This document shows, piece by piece, positions 55,802-64,000 of a stretch of 64,000 bases of DNA. The stretch comes from Streptomyces kronopolitis (GTDB taxonomy: Bacteria; Actinomycetota; Actinomycetes; Streptomycetales; Streptomycetaceae). The number at the start of each line of letters is the position of its first letter. Positions within the stretch are counted from its first letter, which is position 1. Made by a program: the position numbers and the translations under genes. Under the pieces are notes generated by a model. The model worked only from the letters and a program-made list of their open reading frames with translations. It made no database searches and had not been told where the DNA came from. The stretch covers positions 273,040 through 337,039 of the forward strand of contig NZ_BMND01000004.1 in the NCBI RefSeq assembly GCF_014646275.1, given 5' to 3'.

Positions 55802-56512
55802 TCAGTCGTCGGTCAGCAGGGCTTCCACGGCCCGCTTCGGCTTCTCCAGCAGGGCGCGGGTGGCCCGCTCCGCGGCCTCCGGGTCGCCCGCCGCGATCGC
55901 GTCCATGACCGCGCGGTGATCCCCGTGCAGGATCCTCGGCATCGCCCGGTCGTCGAGCGCGCTGACCAGCGCCTCCCGCACCGAGCTGCTGAACCAGCCG
56001 TACGTGGCCGTCAGCGCGGTGTTGTGCGCGGCCTCGACCACGGCCCGGTGGAAGGCGATGTCGTGGTCGGCGTAGAGCTCCAGCTGGTCGGCGTGCGGCT
56101 GGCCTTCCGCGTCCGCGAGGTCGGTCTGCGCGTCCAGCGCGGCCCGCATCCGTGCCAGGTCGGCGGGCTCGTGGCGCAGCGCGGCCAGCCGGGCGGCCTC
56201 CGCCTCCAGCGCGATCCGCACTTCCAACACGTCGCGGATACCGGCCCGTTGGACGCCGCGCATGATGTCGCCGGGGTCCGCGGTGGACACCACGAAGGTG
56301 CCCTCGCCCTGCCGGGAGCGCAGCATCCCCGCATGGACGAGCACCCGCACGGCCTCGCGGACGGTGTTCCGGCCGACTTCGAGCTGTTCGGCGAGCGCGT
56401 GCTCGGTGGGGATGCGGGACCCCACCGTCCACTCCCCGGCGGCGAGTTGGGCCCGCAGGGCATCGACGACGGTGTCCACGAGTGAGCGCCGTCCCGCCGC
56501 CTGCAGTGCCAT
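55802..56512 (-). CDS. FadR/GntR-family transcriptional regulator
   Basis: The 236-residue protein has a GntR winged helix at residues about 8-75 (SRIPTEHALAEQLEVGRNTV, REAVRVLVHAGMLRSRQGEG) and an all-helical FCD effector domain behind it (EVRIALEAEAARLAAL, ADHDIAFHRAVVEAAHNTAL, HRAVMDAIAAGDPEAAE) with metal-binding Asp/His positions. Such proteins sense carboxylic acids. It may control the CynX-type transporter next to it. Confidence 0.88.
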   Translation of the reverse strand: MALQAAGRRSLVDTVVDALRAQLAAGEWTVGSRIPTEHALAEQLEVGRNTVREAVRVLVHAGMLRSRQGEGTFVVSTADPGDIMRGVQRAGIRDVLEVRIALEAEAARLAALRHEPADLARMRAALDAQTDLADAEGQPHADQLELYADHDIAFHRAVVEAAHNTALTATYGWFSSSVREALVSALDDRAMPRILHGDHRAVMDAIAAGDPEAAERATRALLEKPKRAVEALLTDD

Positions 56513-56755
56513 GGCCGTCCCGTCCGAGTCGATGCGTGTCGATGCCTGCCGGTTGCCCTGTCATCCTACAACTGACTGATTCATCGTACATGCAAGTGGC
56601 CGGGGCGAGAAAGGCGACGAGGAAAGCGATGGGGAAAGTGCCTGGTGGGAGCACGAACGGAGGCGGGGAGCACGAACGGGGGCGGGGAGCGCGAACGGGG
56701 GCGGGGGACGGGACGCCGGGCAGTGACCCCGCCGCCCCGTCCCCCGCCCCCTGCC

Positions 56756-58237
56756 TCACAGTCCGATGTCCCGCTCCTGCATGTCCGCCAGGGATTCGCG
56801 GCGCACCAGGAGGCGGGCGCGGCCACCGGTGACGGCGACCACCGGCGGGCGGCCGACGAGGTTGTAGCCGGAGGCCATCGAGAGCTGGTAGGCGCCGGCG
56901 ACGGGCACGGCCAGCAGATCGCCGGGGCGGACATCGGCGGGCAGCGGGACGTCGGCGGCGAGCACATCGCCCGCCTCGCAGTGCCGCCCGACGACGGTGA
57001 CCGGCTCCGTCGCGGCCGCCGCGTCCCGCCCGACCAGCCGCGGGGCGTAGCGCACCCCGTACAGCGCGGGCCGCGGGTTGTCGCTCATCCCGCCGTCCAC
57101 CGCGACGAAGGTGTGTGCGCCGGTCCGCTTGACCGACAGCACCCGGTAGAGGACGACGCCGGCCGGGCCCACCACGGCGCGGCCGGGCTCGACGGCGAGC
57201 CGGGGCACCGGCAGCCCGGCCGCCGCGCAGCCGCGGGCCAGCTCCGCGCGGACCCGCGCGGCGAGGGCGCCGAGGTCGAGGGCCGGCTCACCGGGGCGGT
57301 AGGCGACGCCGTGGCCGCCGCCGAGGTCCAGCTCGGGCAACGTGATGCCGTGCTGCTCACGGATCCGGGCCAGCAGGCCGATCAGCCGCCGTACGGCCGA
57401 CAGATACGGCTTGACGGTGGTGATCTGCGAGCCCAAGTGGCAGTGCAGCCCGACCAGTTCGAGGCGTGGCTGGCTGAGCACCCGGGCGATGGCGTGCTGG
57501 GCGGAGCCGTCGGCGATCGACAGCCCGAACTTCTGGTCGTCGGTCCCGGTCCGGATCTTGGCGTGCCCGCCGGCGGCGATCCCCGGCACGACCCGGATCA
57601 GGACCTTCTGCCGGGTGCCCGCCGGGACCGCGGCGGCCAGCCGGGCGATCTCCGAGGTGTTGTCGAGGGCGATCCGGCCGACGCCGAGCCGCAGCGCGGC
57701 CCGCAGATCCGCCGGGCTCTTGGCGTTGCCGTGCAGCACCATCCGCTCGGGCGGGAAGCCGGCGGTGACGGCCAGTTCCAGTTCGCCGGCCGAGCAGACG
57801 TCCAGGCCGAGGCCCTCCTCCCGCACCCAGTGCACCATGGCGCGGCACAGGAACGCCTTGGCCGCGTAGTAGACCTCGGCCTCGGGGAAGGCCCGCAGGT
57901 AGGCGCGGCAGCGGTGGCGTATCTCGTCCTCGTCCAGGACGTAGGAGGGGGTGCCGAACCGGTCGGCCACCTCGGTGAGCGGCACCCCGCCGACGGCCAG
58001 GTCGTCATGGCCCGCGGGTGTCGTCGACCCGGGCCAGACGGACAGCGACCCGTCGCCGGAGAGCGGTCCGTCGCCGGACAGCGGCCCGTCGCCGCGCGCC
58101 GGTCCGTCGCCGGCGGGCGGCCGGAGGGCGGTGCGCGGCGGGGCGGTGACGGCGCCGGCCGCGGGGGCGGTGTTTTCCCGGACGGCCCGGGGCAGGGTGC
58201 GGCCGCCCATCGGGTTCAGGGGGGTCGGATGACTCAT
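56756..58237 (-). CDS. lysA: Diaminopimelate decarboxylase-like enzyme with repeat-bearing N-terminus
   Basis: The 493-residue fold-type III PLP enzyme contains YYAAKAFLCRAMV (PLP lysine), GLHCHLGSQI, ELDLGGGHGVAY, VEPGRAVVGPAG and GRHCEAGDV. This is the pattern of DAP decarboxylase, which makes lysine from meso-DAP. The first 85 residues are disordered and include GDGPARGDGPLSGDGPLSGD, a repeat absent from normal 420-residue LysA. A second lysA commonly sits by thrA/hom in streptomycetes, so this copy may have a different amino acid substrate. GAGGCGAG precedes the ATG. It is downstream of the SAV_915 gene with a 14-bp gap. Confidence 0.85.
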   Translation of the reverse strand: MSHPTPLNPMGGRTLPRAVRENTAPAAGAVTAPPRTALRPPAGDGPARGDGPLSGDGPLSGDGSLSVWPGSTTPAGHDDLAVGGVPLTEVADRFGTPSYVLDEDEIRHRCRAYLRAFPEAEVYYAAKAFLCRAMVHWVREEGLGLDVCSAGELELAVTAGFPPERMVLHGNAKSPADLRAALRLGVGRIALDNTSEIARLAAAVPAGTRQKVLIRVVPGIAAGGHAKIRTGTDDQKFGLSIADGSAQHAIARVLSQPRLELVGLHCHLGSQITTVKPYLSAVRRLIGLLARIREQHGITLPELDLGGGHGVAYRPGEPALDLGALAARVRAELARGCAAAGLPVPRLAVEPGRAVVGPAGVVLYRVLSVKRTGAHTFVAVDGGMSDNPRPALYGVRYAPRLVGRDAAAATEPVTVVGRHCEAGDVLAADVPLPADVRPGDLLAVPVAGAYQLSMASGYNLVGRPPVVAVTGGRARLLVRRESLADMQERDIGL

Positions 58238-58251
58238 GGTGCTCGCCTCCC

Positions 58252-58572
58252 TCAGACGGCCCGCAGATGGTGACCGCGGCTCCGGGGCGTCTCGGGGACG
58301 AAGCCCGGATCCACGGTCAGCGCCCTCGCTCCGACGGGCTCGGCCAGCGCCCGCAGCGCGGCCTCGGAGAGCCTGACCCACGGCTGGCCGCTGCCGAGGA
58401 CCGCGGCGAGCCGCTGGGGAGAGGTGAAGCCGACGGCGGTACGGCCGCCGAGCGGAGTGCGGAACAGGCGGGCCGTGCAGCCCGCGGGGCCCGACCGGAC
58501 GGGGACGTACAGCAGCCCGGCCGGGACGGGTTCGGCAGGCTCGGGATCTTCCGCGTACAGGGGATGGGACAC
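58252..58572 (-). CDS. SAV_915-family small protein
   Basis: The 106-residue protein has PAGLLYVPVRSGPAGCTARL, GRTAVGFTSPQRLAAVLG and LSEAALRALAEPVGARALTV, which fit the SAV_915 family of streptomycete SseB-like small proteins of unknown role. GTG 58572 follows GAGGAG by 7 nt. It is 14 bp before lysA on the same strand, so the two are probably one transcript. Confidence 0.75.
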   Translation of the reverse strand: MSHPLYAEDPEPAEPVPAGLLYVPVRSGPAGCTARLFRTPLGGRTAVGFTSPQRLAAVLGSGQPWVRLSEAALRALAEPVGARALTVDPGFVPETPRSRGHHLRAV

Positions 58573-58855
58573 GGCGTCGCTCCTCGTTCAGAACAGCGGC
58601 CCCGGACCGGTGGGAAAGGCGTACGCCGGGGCTCGGCCCTGACGCTATGCCCGGGATGCGGGACTTCCGGCCGGTCCCTGACGCGTCATTGACGGGTTGT
58701 GGGCCCTACTTGACGCGATGCTGCCGCACGGTGGCCGGCTGTGCGGCGGCGGTGACGCAGGGAAGCCGCCGGCCGGCCCCGGACCGCCCCGCCCGACCGT
58801 GACCGGCTCCCCCGTGCCCGGGGCGGTGCCCTCCGCCGCACGCTAGCCTCGAATG

Positions 58856-59008
58856 GTGACAATCGACGGCAATCAGGACGGGACGGCCCCGGGGGGCGCC
58901 GGCGGCCACCCCGGGTGCCCCCGCACCGACTTCGGCGCGCCCGCGTCCCTCCGGCGGCGCGTCGGGGCCCCCGGGCCGCGCATCGCCGCCTGCCGAGGGC
59001 GCCGCTGA
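58856..59008 (+). CDS. Possible leaderless small ORF upstream of the rhomboid-like gene
   Basis: GTG 58856 lies 6 nt after TAGCCT (58844-58849), the leaderless geometry seen at other genes here. It opens a 50-codon frame (starting VTIDGNQDG, ending in Arg-rich IAACRGRR) whose TGA overlaps the next ATG as TGATG. The product has no known motif and is Gly/Pro/Arg-rich, so it may be a leader peptide that couples translation. Support is positional only. Confidence 0.3.
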   Translation: MTIDGNQDGTAPGGAGGHPGCPRTDFGAPASLRRRVGAPGPRIAACRGRR

Positions 59009-59802
59009 TGGGTGGGCCGATGGAGCCGCCGCGCCCCGGTGTGCGGACGCGGTGCGCCAATCCGCTGGTCTGGGCGAAGGAGTGGGTCCGCAGCAGTCCC
59101 GGTACGCACATCTGGCTGCTGGTCATCGGGGTCACCAGCCTGGTGGTCGCCTCCGCCTCCGAGGGGCTGGGGGAGTTCCTCGTCCACCGCACCAGCAGCA
59201 ACATCCACGAGCTGAACGAGCACCCGCTGCCGTCGCTGCTGATCAGCGGCTTCTGGATCGAACGCCCGGCATCCTTCCTGCTCTACGTGGTGATGTTCGA
59301 GCTGCTGCACGCCAACGTGGAGCGCTGGACGGGGACCACGCGCTGGCTGCTGACCGTCGGCGGCGCGCACATCGCGGCCACCCTGGCCAGCCAGGAACTC
59401 GTCCTGCTGGCCATCGAGGGGCACCGGCTGCCGCGGTCGATGACCCATGTGGTGGACATCGGCGTCTCGTACGGGCTGGCGGCGGCCGCCGGGGTGCTGA
59501 CCTACCGGCTGCGGCCGCCCTGGCGGTACGGCTACCTCGCCGTGGTGCTGGTGTTCTTCGGCATTCCGCTGCTGACCGGCGCCAGCTTCACCGACTTCGG
59601 CCATGCCATCGCGCTGACCATGGGCTTCGCGGCCTGGCCGCTGACCTCGGCGGCGGCCGCCGAGGTAGAGGAGGCCGGGGAGCCAGGGGAGGCCGAGGAA
59701 GCAGGGGAGGTGCCATCGGACAAGGCGCACGGGCCGGAGACCGCCGGCCCGGGCCCCCGGTCGCCCGCGGAGCCCGGGCCGCGGGACGGTCAGGAGAGGT
59801 AG
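59008..59802 (+). CDS. Rhomboid-like membrane protein
   Basis: The 264-residue protein has about six spans. GVSYGL near residue 150 and DFGHAIALTMG near 195 correspond to the Ser and His of the rhomboid catalytic dyad, though GVSY replaces the usual GxSG, so protease activity is uncertain. The last 50 residues are acidic and Pro/Glu-rich (EVEEAGEPGEAEEAGE). ATG 59008 follows GAGGGC and overlaps the stop of the small ORF; ATG 59020 is an alternative. It converges on and overlaps the Cof gene by 13 bp. Confidence 0.78.
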   Translation: MGGPMEPPRPGVRTRCANPLVWAKEWVRSSPGTHIWLLVIGVTSLVVASASEGLGEFLVHRTSSNIHELNEHPLPSLLISGFWIERPASFLLYVVMFELLHANVERWTGTTRWLLTVGGAHIAATLASQELVLLAIEGHRLPRSMTHVVDIGVSYGLAAAAGVLTYRLRPPWRYGYLAVVLVFFGIPLLTGASFTDFGHAIALTMGFAAWPLTSAAAAEVEEAGEPGEAEEAGEVPSDKAHGPETAGPGPRSPAEPGPRDGQER

Positions 59803-60605
59803 AGCCGCTCCAGCACCACCGCGACGCCGTCCTCCTCGTGGGAGGCGGTGACTTCGTGCGCGACGGCCTTCAGCTCGTCATGGGCGTTGGCCATCGCCAC
59901 GCCGTGCGCGGACCAGGCGAACATCGGGATGTCGTTGGGCATGTCGCCGAAGGCCAGCGTCTCCTTGGCGGTGACCCCCAGCCGGCGGGCGGCCAGCGAC
60001 AGCCCGGTGGCCTTCGACAGGCCCAGCGGCAGCAGTTCGACGATGCCCTCGCCGGCCACCGTCACCCCCACCAGATCCCCGGCGATCTGCCGCGCGGCCA
60101 GCGCCAGCGCGTCGTCGTCCAGGGTCGGGTGCTGGATGTAGACCTTGTTGAGCGGGGCCGCCCACAGCTCGCCGGGGTCGTCCATCAGGACGTTCGGCAG
60201 CGGGCCCTCCTGGACGCGGTAGCCGGGGCCGACCAGCACCTCGCCCTCCAGCCCGTCGCGGCTGGCCGCCAGATGCAGCGGACCGGTCTCCGCCTCGATC
60301 TTGGACAGCGCCAGACCGGCCAGCTGGCGGTCGAGCGTCACCGACGTCAGCAGCCGGTGCTCGCCGGCGTGGTAGACCTGACCGCCCTGCCCGCACACCG
60401 CCAGGCCCTTGTACTCCAGGGCGTCCAGGATGTGCCGGGTCCAGGGCACGGCCCGGCCGGTGACGACGATGTGTGCCGCGCCCGCCGCGGTGGCCGCGGC
60501 GAGCGCCTGGCGGGTGCGCTCGGAGACGGTCTCGTCGGAGCGCAGCAGCGTCCCGTCGAGATCCGTCGCGATGAGCTTGTAGGGCAGCGGAGCCGGCGTG
60601 CTCAC
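59790..60605 (-). CDS. Cof-type HAD phosphatase
   Basis: The 271-residue HAD-IIB protein has [29 protein letters not shown], Lys in SKATGLSL and [19 protein letters not shown]. It is a paralogue of the gene at 36852-37787 but lacks the Ala-rich cap insertion. The substrate is unknown. GTG 60605 overlaps the serS stop as GTGA, so translation is probably coupled to serS. Confidence 0.9.
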   Translation of the reverse strand: MSTPAPLPYKLIATDLDGTLLRSDETVSERTRQALAAATAAGAAHIVVTGRAVPWTRHILDALEYKGLAVCGQGGQVYHAGEHRLLTSVTLDRQLAGLALSKIEAETGPLHLAASRDGLEGEVLVGPGYRVQEGPLPNVLMDDPGELWAAPLNKVYIQHPTLDDDALALAARQIAGDLVGVTVAGEGIVELLPLGLSKATGLSLAARRLGVTAKETLAFGDMPNDIPMFAWSAHGVAMANAHDELKAVAHEVTASHEEDGVAVVLERLYLS

Positions 60606-61891
60606 TTGGCGACGGGCTCCAGGATCTCGCGGCCGCCCAGGTAGGGGCGGAGCACCTCGGGGACGCGCACCGAGCCGTCCGCCTGCTGGTGGTTCTCGAA
60701 GATCGCCACGATGGTGCGCGGAACGGCGCAGAGCGTGCCGTTCAGGGTCGCCAGCGGCGAGACCTTCTGCTTGCCGTCGACGTTCTCGCGCATCCGCACC
60801 GAGAGCCGGCGGGCCTGGAACTCGTCGCAGTTCGAGGCCGAGGTCAGCTCGCGGTACTTGCCCTGGGTGGGGATCCAGGCCTCGCAGTCGAACTTGCGGG
60901 AGGCCGAGGCGCCGAGGTCACCGGTGGCGACGTCGATCACCTGGAAGGGCAGTTCCAGACCGGTCAGCCACTGCTTCTCCCAGTCCAGCAGGCGCTGGTG
61001 CTCGGCCTGGGCGTCCTGCGGCGCGACATAGGAGAACATCTCCACCTTGTCGAACTGGTGGACCCGGAAGATGCCGCGGGTGTCCTTGCCGTAGGTGCCG
61101 GCCTCGCGGCGGAAGCACGGCGAGAAACCGGCGTAGCGCAGCGGCAGCTTGGCCGCGTCGACGATCTCGTCCATGTGGTACGCGGCGAGCGGGACCTCGG
61201 AGGTGCCGACCAGGTAGTAGTCGTCCTTCTCCAGGTGGTAGACGTTCTCCGCGGCCTGGCCGAGGAAGCCGGTGCCCTCCATGGCGCGCGGGCGCACCAG
61301 GGCGGGGGTCAGCATCGGGGTGAAGCCGGCGGCGGTGGCCTGCGCGATGGCGGCGTTGACCAGGGCGAGTTCCAGCAGCGCGCCGATGCCGGTGAGGTAG
61401 TAGAAGCGGGAGCCGGAGACCTTGGCGCCGCGCTCGACGTCGATGGCGCCGAGCAGTTCGCCGATCTCCAGGTGGTCCTTCGGGGCGAAGCCCTCGGCGG
61501 CGAAGTCGCGGATCGTGCCGTGCGTCTCCAGGACCGTGAAGTCCTCCTCGCCGCCCACGGGGACGTCGGGGTGGACGAGGTTGCCGAGCTTGCGCAGCAG
61601 TGCCTGCGCCTCCTCCTTGGCCTCGTCCTGCGCGGCGTCGGCGGCCTTGACCGCGGCGGCCAGCTCGCCGGCCTTCTTCAGCAGCGCGGCCTTCTCGTCG
61701 CCGGCGGCCTTGGGGATGAGCTTGCCGAGCGACTTCTGCTCGGCACGCAGCTCGTCGAAGCGGACGCTGGACGACCTGCTCCGCTCGTCGGCGGAGAGAA
61801 GCGCGTCGACGAGTTCGACGTCCTCTCCACGGGCGCGCTGGGACGCGCGCACACGGTTGGGGTCCTCACGAAGCAGGCGAAGGTCAATCAC
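60602..61891 (-). CDS. serS: Seryl-tRNA synthetase
   Basis: The 429-residue class IIa synthetase begins with [20 protein letters not shown] and carries an N-terminal antiparallel coiled-coil arm (about 30-105) that reads the long variable arm of tRNA-Ser. The catalytic motifs are visible: motif 2 [20 protein letters not shown] and motif 3 [16 protein letters not shown]. It charges tRNA-Ser and tRNA-Sec-type substrates with serine. The start GTG lies 6 nt after TAGCCT and has only a run of G upstream, so the mRNA is probably leaderless. The upstream region is the DnaA-box cluster. Confidence 0.97.
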   Translation of the reverse strand: MIDLRLLREDPNRVRASQRARGEDVELVDALLSADERSRSSSVRFDELRAEQKSLGKLIPKAAGDEKAALLKKAGELAAAVKAADAAQDEAKEEAQALLRKLGNLVHPDVPVGGEEDFTVLETHGTIRDFAAEGFAPKDHLEIGELLGAIDVERGAKVSGSRFYYLTGIGALLELALVNAAIAQATAAGFTPMLTPALVRPRAMEGTGFLGQAAENVYHLEKDDYYLVGTSEVPLAAYHMDEIVDAAKLPLRYAGFSPCFRREAGTYGKDTRGIFRVHQFDKVEMFSYVAPQDAQAEHQRLLDWEKQWLTGLELPFQVIDVATGDLGASASRKFDCEAWIPTQGKYRELTSASNCDEFQARRLSVRMRENVDGKQKVSPLATLNGTLCAVPRTIVAIFENHQQADGSVRVPEVLRPYLGGREILEPVAK

Positions 61892-62567
61892 CCCCCCAGG
61901 CTACCGGGGCCCCACCACGTCACTCGACGCGATATTCCCCCGCACGGCATTTTGTCCGTTTTGGGGTGTTTATTCCCTTAAGGGGGGCGGAAGGAAAGCG
62001 ACGGGAAATGCGACCGCATTCCGGGGTGCGCACCGGTCCGGCGCGGGGCTTTCGCGATGCGTGGGGAAGGGGATTTCACGGCGTCCCCGCCGGTGATCCA
62101 CTGCGCGCGGGGCGGCAGTTGGGCGGCCTCCGGGGCGGGGTGCGGGTCAGGGTTATCCCCCGGGATTCCCCTGGTTGTCCACAGGCGCTGGGGGTTTCCG
62201 GATTGTTATCCACAGGCTGTGTGTGAGATCTGTGGAAGTCGGAGGAGGCCATTCCGCTGCCGAAATGCTCGGCTATGGATTCTCTGTCCAAACCCCGTTC
62301 ACGCACTCTTTCGTGTGGGATTGCCTCGCCCTAAAGGATTGATCACCTGAATTGTGCTGACGCTGTCCGACGTGAGGTGCTGTGGAGTGATGTGGGATCA
62401 GTAGGGCGATTTGTCGACTCTGTCCGTTTCCCATGTCGACTTACCCACAGGTCGAGAACCGGGCCTGTGGATAACTTTGTGGATAACCCACAGCCCCGCC
62501 AAAGCTGCAGGTCGTGCCCTTCCGCGGGAGCCCGGCCGCCGGGTCGCGGCGGGCCCGAGGAGCCCGC
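61892..62567. other. Gene-free region with the serS promoter and DnaA-box cluster
   Basis: No gene is supported in these 676 bases. The serS -10 element (TAGCCT on the minus strand) is at 61898-61903. From 61930 to 62440 GC content drops sharply compared with the flanks, and DnaA boxes lie between 62175 and 62492. The pheA stop is at 62568. Confidence 0.7.
62175..62492. other. DnaA-box cluster (D78-like)
   Basis: TTGTCCACA (62175-62183), TTATCCACA (62206-62214) and TTACCCACA (62441-62449) lie on the + strand. Two TTATCCACA lie on the minus strand (62466-62474, 62478-62486), and the variant TAACCCACA is at 62484. These fit the streptomycete DnaA consensus. From memory, S. coelicolor has a high-affinity cluster called D78 in this region that limits initiation frequency; this appears to be its counterpart. 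Confidence 0.85.
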
Positions 62568-63494
62568 TCAGCCCCGCCCGTCCAGGCAGCGCGCCAGCCA
62601 GTCCGAGGCCTCGGTGAACGCCGCGTCGGTCATCTCGCGCCGCACCGTCGGCAGCACCTCGTCGGCCCGCGGGTACGAGCCGAGGAAGCGCACCTCGCGG
62701 CAGACCCGCTTGAGCCCCATCAGGACCTCGCTGACCCGGCGGTCGGTGAGGTGCCCCTCGCAGTCCACCGAGAAGCAGTAGCGGCCGATGCCCTCGCCGG
62801 TCGGCCGGGACTCGATCCGCATCATGTTCACCCCGCGGACCGCGTACTCCTGGAGCAGCTCCAGCAGCGCACCGGGGTGGTCCTCGGCCAGCCACAGCAC
62901 CACCGAGGTCTTGTCCGCGCCGGTGGGCGAGGCGGGCCGGGCCGGGCGGCCCACCAGCACGAAGCGGGTGGCCGCGTTCTGCGCGTCGTGGATGTCGGTG
63001 ACCAGCGGCTCGAGGCCGTACGTCGCGGCCGCGAACTCACCGGCGAACGCGCCGTCGTAGCGGCCCTCCTGCACCAGCCGGGCACCGTCGGCGTTCGAGG
63101 CCGCCGACTCCCATACCGCCTCCGGGAGTTGGGCCGCCAGCCACTTGCGCACCTGCGGCTGGGCCACCGGATGCCCGGTCACCGTCTTCACCCCGCTGAT
63201 CGCCGTACCGGGGCGCACCAGCAGCGCGAAGGCGATCGGCAGCAGCACCTCGCGGTAGATCATCAGCGGCTCGCCGGCGGCGAGTTCGTCGAGGGTGGTG
63301 GTCACCCCGCCCTCGACGGAGTTCTCGATCGGCACCAGCGCCGCGGCGGCCTCACCGGCGCGCACCGCGTCCAGGGCGGCCGGCACCGACACCATCGGCA
63401 CCAGCTCGCGGGTGGCCGCCTCGGGCAGGCTGCGCAGCGCGGCCTCCGTGAAGGTGCCCTCGGGGCCGAGATAGGTATAGCGGCTGGCCGACAT
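62568..63494 (-). CDS. pheA: Prephenate dehydratase
   Basis: The 308-residue enzyme begins MSASRYTYLGPEGTFTEAAL and has the dehydratase core ALVPIENSVEGGVTTTLDEL, then TRFVLVGRP, followed by a C-terminal ACT regulatory domain (LWLAEDHPGALLELLQEYAV, NMMRIESRPTGEG, FSVDCEGHL) that binds phenylalanine for feedback inhibition. It converts prephenate to phenylpyruvate. It is monofunctional, without chorismate mutase. GGGAG lies somewhat far from the ATG. Together with the HisC-like enzyme it could complete phenylalanine synthesis. Confidence 0.96.
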   Translation of the reverse strand: MSASRYTYLGPEGTFTEAALRSLPEAATRELVPMVSVPAALDAVRAGEAAAALVPIENSVEGGVTTTLDELAAGEPLMIYREVLLPIAFALLVRPGTAISGVKTVTGHPVAQPQVRKWLAAQLPEAVWESAASNADGARLVQEGRYDGAFAGEFAAATYGLEPLVTDIHDAQNAATRFVLVGRPARPASPTGADKTSVVLWLAEDHPGALLELLQEYAVRGVNMMRIESRPTGEGIGRYCFSVDCEGHLTDRRVSEVLMGLKRVCREVRFLGSYPRADEVLPTVRREMTDAAFTEASDWLARCLDGRG

Positions 63495-63625
63495 GGATCA
63501 GGACTCCCTCGCGTAACTGCGGGGGCACCCCGCCGATGTTCCTCCCTGCCACGATAACCGGCCCGTCCGGGGCCCGGGCCGGACTTCCACGGCGGGCCCG
63601 GGCCGGGCCCGTGACCCCGGGGCGC

Positions 63626-64000
63626 TCAGCCCTCCAGCAGCGGCCGGCCCACATAGCCGCCCGGCTCCGCGGCCGGCGGCACCGCGAACAGTCCGCTCGC
63701 CTCGTGCCGCAGGAACGGCGAGAGCGCGTCCCCGCGGTCCAGCTTCCGCTGGATCTGGGTGAAGGCCCGCAGCGGATCGGCCTGCCAGCAGACGAAGAGC
63801 AGACCGGCGTCCGGGGCGCCGTCCTCCCGGAAGCCGTCGTGGTAGGAGAACGGGCGGCGCAGCAGGGCCGCGCCCTGATTGGACGCCGGCGCCGCGATCC
63901 GGGCGTGCGCGTTGGCCGGGATCACCGGCAGCCCGTCCGATCCGGTCGCGTCCAGCCGCATCGGGGTGGTCTCGGAACCGCCGGTCAGCGGGGCACCGTT
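63626..64000 (-). CDS. DyP-type haem peroxidase (EfeB-like), C-terminal part
   Basis: The gene runs off the window end, so the N-terminal half is missing. The 125 visible residues hold GAPLTGGSET, ANAHARIAAPASN, GAALLRRPFSYHDG, GLLFVCWQADPLRAF and the ending LSPFLRHEASGLFAVPPA, which are C-terminal landmarks of the DyP peroxidase / deferrochelatase EfeB family. In S. coelicolor a DyP peroxidase (SCO3963, from memory) follows pheA in the same way. Whether a Tat signal is present cannot be seen. Confidence 0.88.
   Translation of the reverse strand, partial: NGAPLTGGSETTPMRLDATGSDGLPVIPANAHARIAAPASNQGAALLRRPFSYHDGFREDGAPDAGLLFVCWQADPLRAFTQIQRKLDRGDALSPFLRHEASGLFAVPPAAEPGGYVGRPLLEG

Noticed and set aside
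62175..62492. oriC itself
   Set aside because: The replication genes dnaA, dnaN, recF and gyrB are absent, and streptomycete oriC has about 19 or more boxes. This is an off-origin cluster.

Overview
This is a high-GC (about 72%) actinobacterial chromosome segment, and its gene content identifies it as Streptomyces. It carries ssgR-ssgA (sporulation regulators), a fused cydCD, SAV_915, DUF5326 and PspAB family genes, and an EphD-type hydrolase/dehydrogenase. Five exact copies of the streptomycete parS 14-mer GTTTCACGTGAAAC and a DnaA-box cluster place it in the core, near oriC. From memory, the order thiC - hisC - cydABCD - serS - pheA - DyP peroxidase matches the S. coelicolor SCO39xx region. 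The species cannot be told from the sequence.

Layout. 1-8.4 kb: the end of an AraC-type regulator, a serine hydrolase, a class V aminotransferase, two parS sites, a TetR regulator with a zinc-ribbon-like tail, a GNAT enzyme, a divergent MarR/MFS efflux pair, a GlcG/HbpS-like protein and a SerB-like phosphatase. 8.8-12.6 kb: a flavohaemoglobin-like protein with a 345-residue disordered N-terminus, a PNPOx-fold partner and a Nudix hydrolase. 12.6-16.7 kb: a frameshifted LysR pseudogene next to a parS doublet, then a leftward holin-like membrane protein / ptpA / cystathionine-lyase operon, a cupin and a DUF5326 gene. 16.7-20 kb: a repeat-rich gene-free stretch, then ssgR-ssgA, then C-rich low-complexity DNA. 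20-28.6 kb: YibE/F, TPP riboswitch-thiC, a membrane protein, a metallophosphatase, a LacI regulator and a HisC-like aminotransferase. 28.7-36.8 kb: a candidate Rex operator, cydA-cydB-cydCD (a parS overlaps the cydCD start codon) and a DevS-like GAF histidine kinase. 36.8-43.3 kb: a Cof-type HAD phosphatase, an LLM oxidoreductase, HtpX-PspAB, and a PadR regulator divergent from a membrane protein / carotenoid-cleavage-type oxygenase pair. 43.5-48.9 kb: MerR, a diiron-type 'metal-dependent hydrolase', an EphD-like fusion and an M24 peptidase. 49-52.8 kb: a four-gene ABC export operon. 52.9-58.6 kb: an MltG paralogue, a MITE-like element, an MFS transporter with a FadR-type regulator, lysA and a SAV_915 gene. 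58.8-64 kb: a rhomboid-like membrane protein, a second Cof phosphatase, serS, the DnaA-box cluster, pheA and the C-terminal end of a DyP peroxidase.

Themes. Respiration and oxygen/redox sensing are concentrated at 28.7-36.8 kb: bd oxidase, its assembly transporter, a Rex-type operator and a possible haem-GAF kinase. A separate haem/flavin pair lies at 8.8-12.1 kb. Chromosome-maintenance signals (parS, DnaA boxes) are superimposed on ordinary genes. Several genes look leaderless: a TAnnnT hexamer sits 6-8 nt before the start codon. No tRNA, rRNA, CRISPR array or complete transposase was seen. I did not find one large undescribed system. The observations most worth testing are the parS sites fused to gene starts, the DnaA-box cluster, the 96-bp repeat array, the MITE-like element, and the PadR-governed oxygenase operon.
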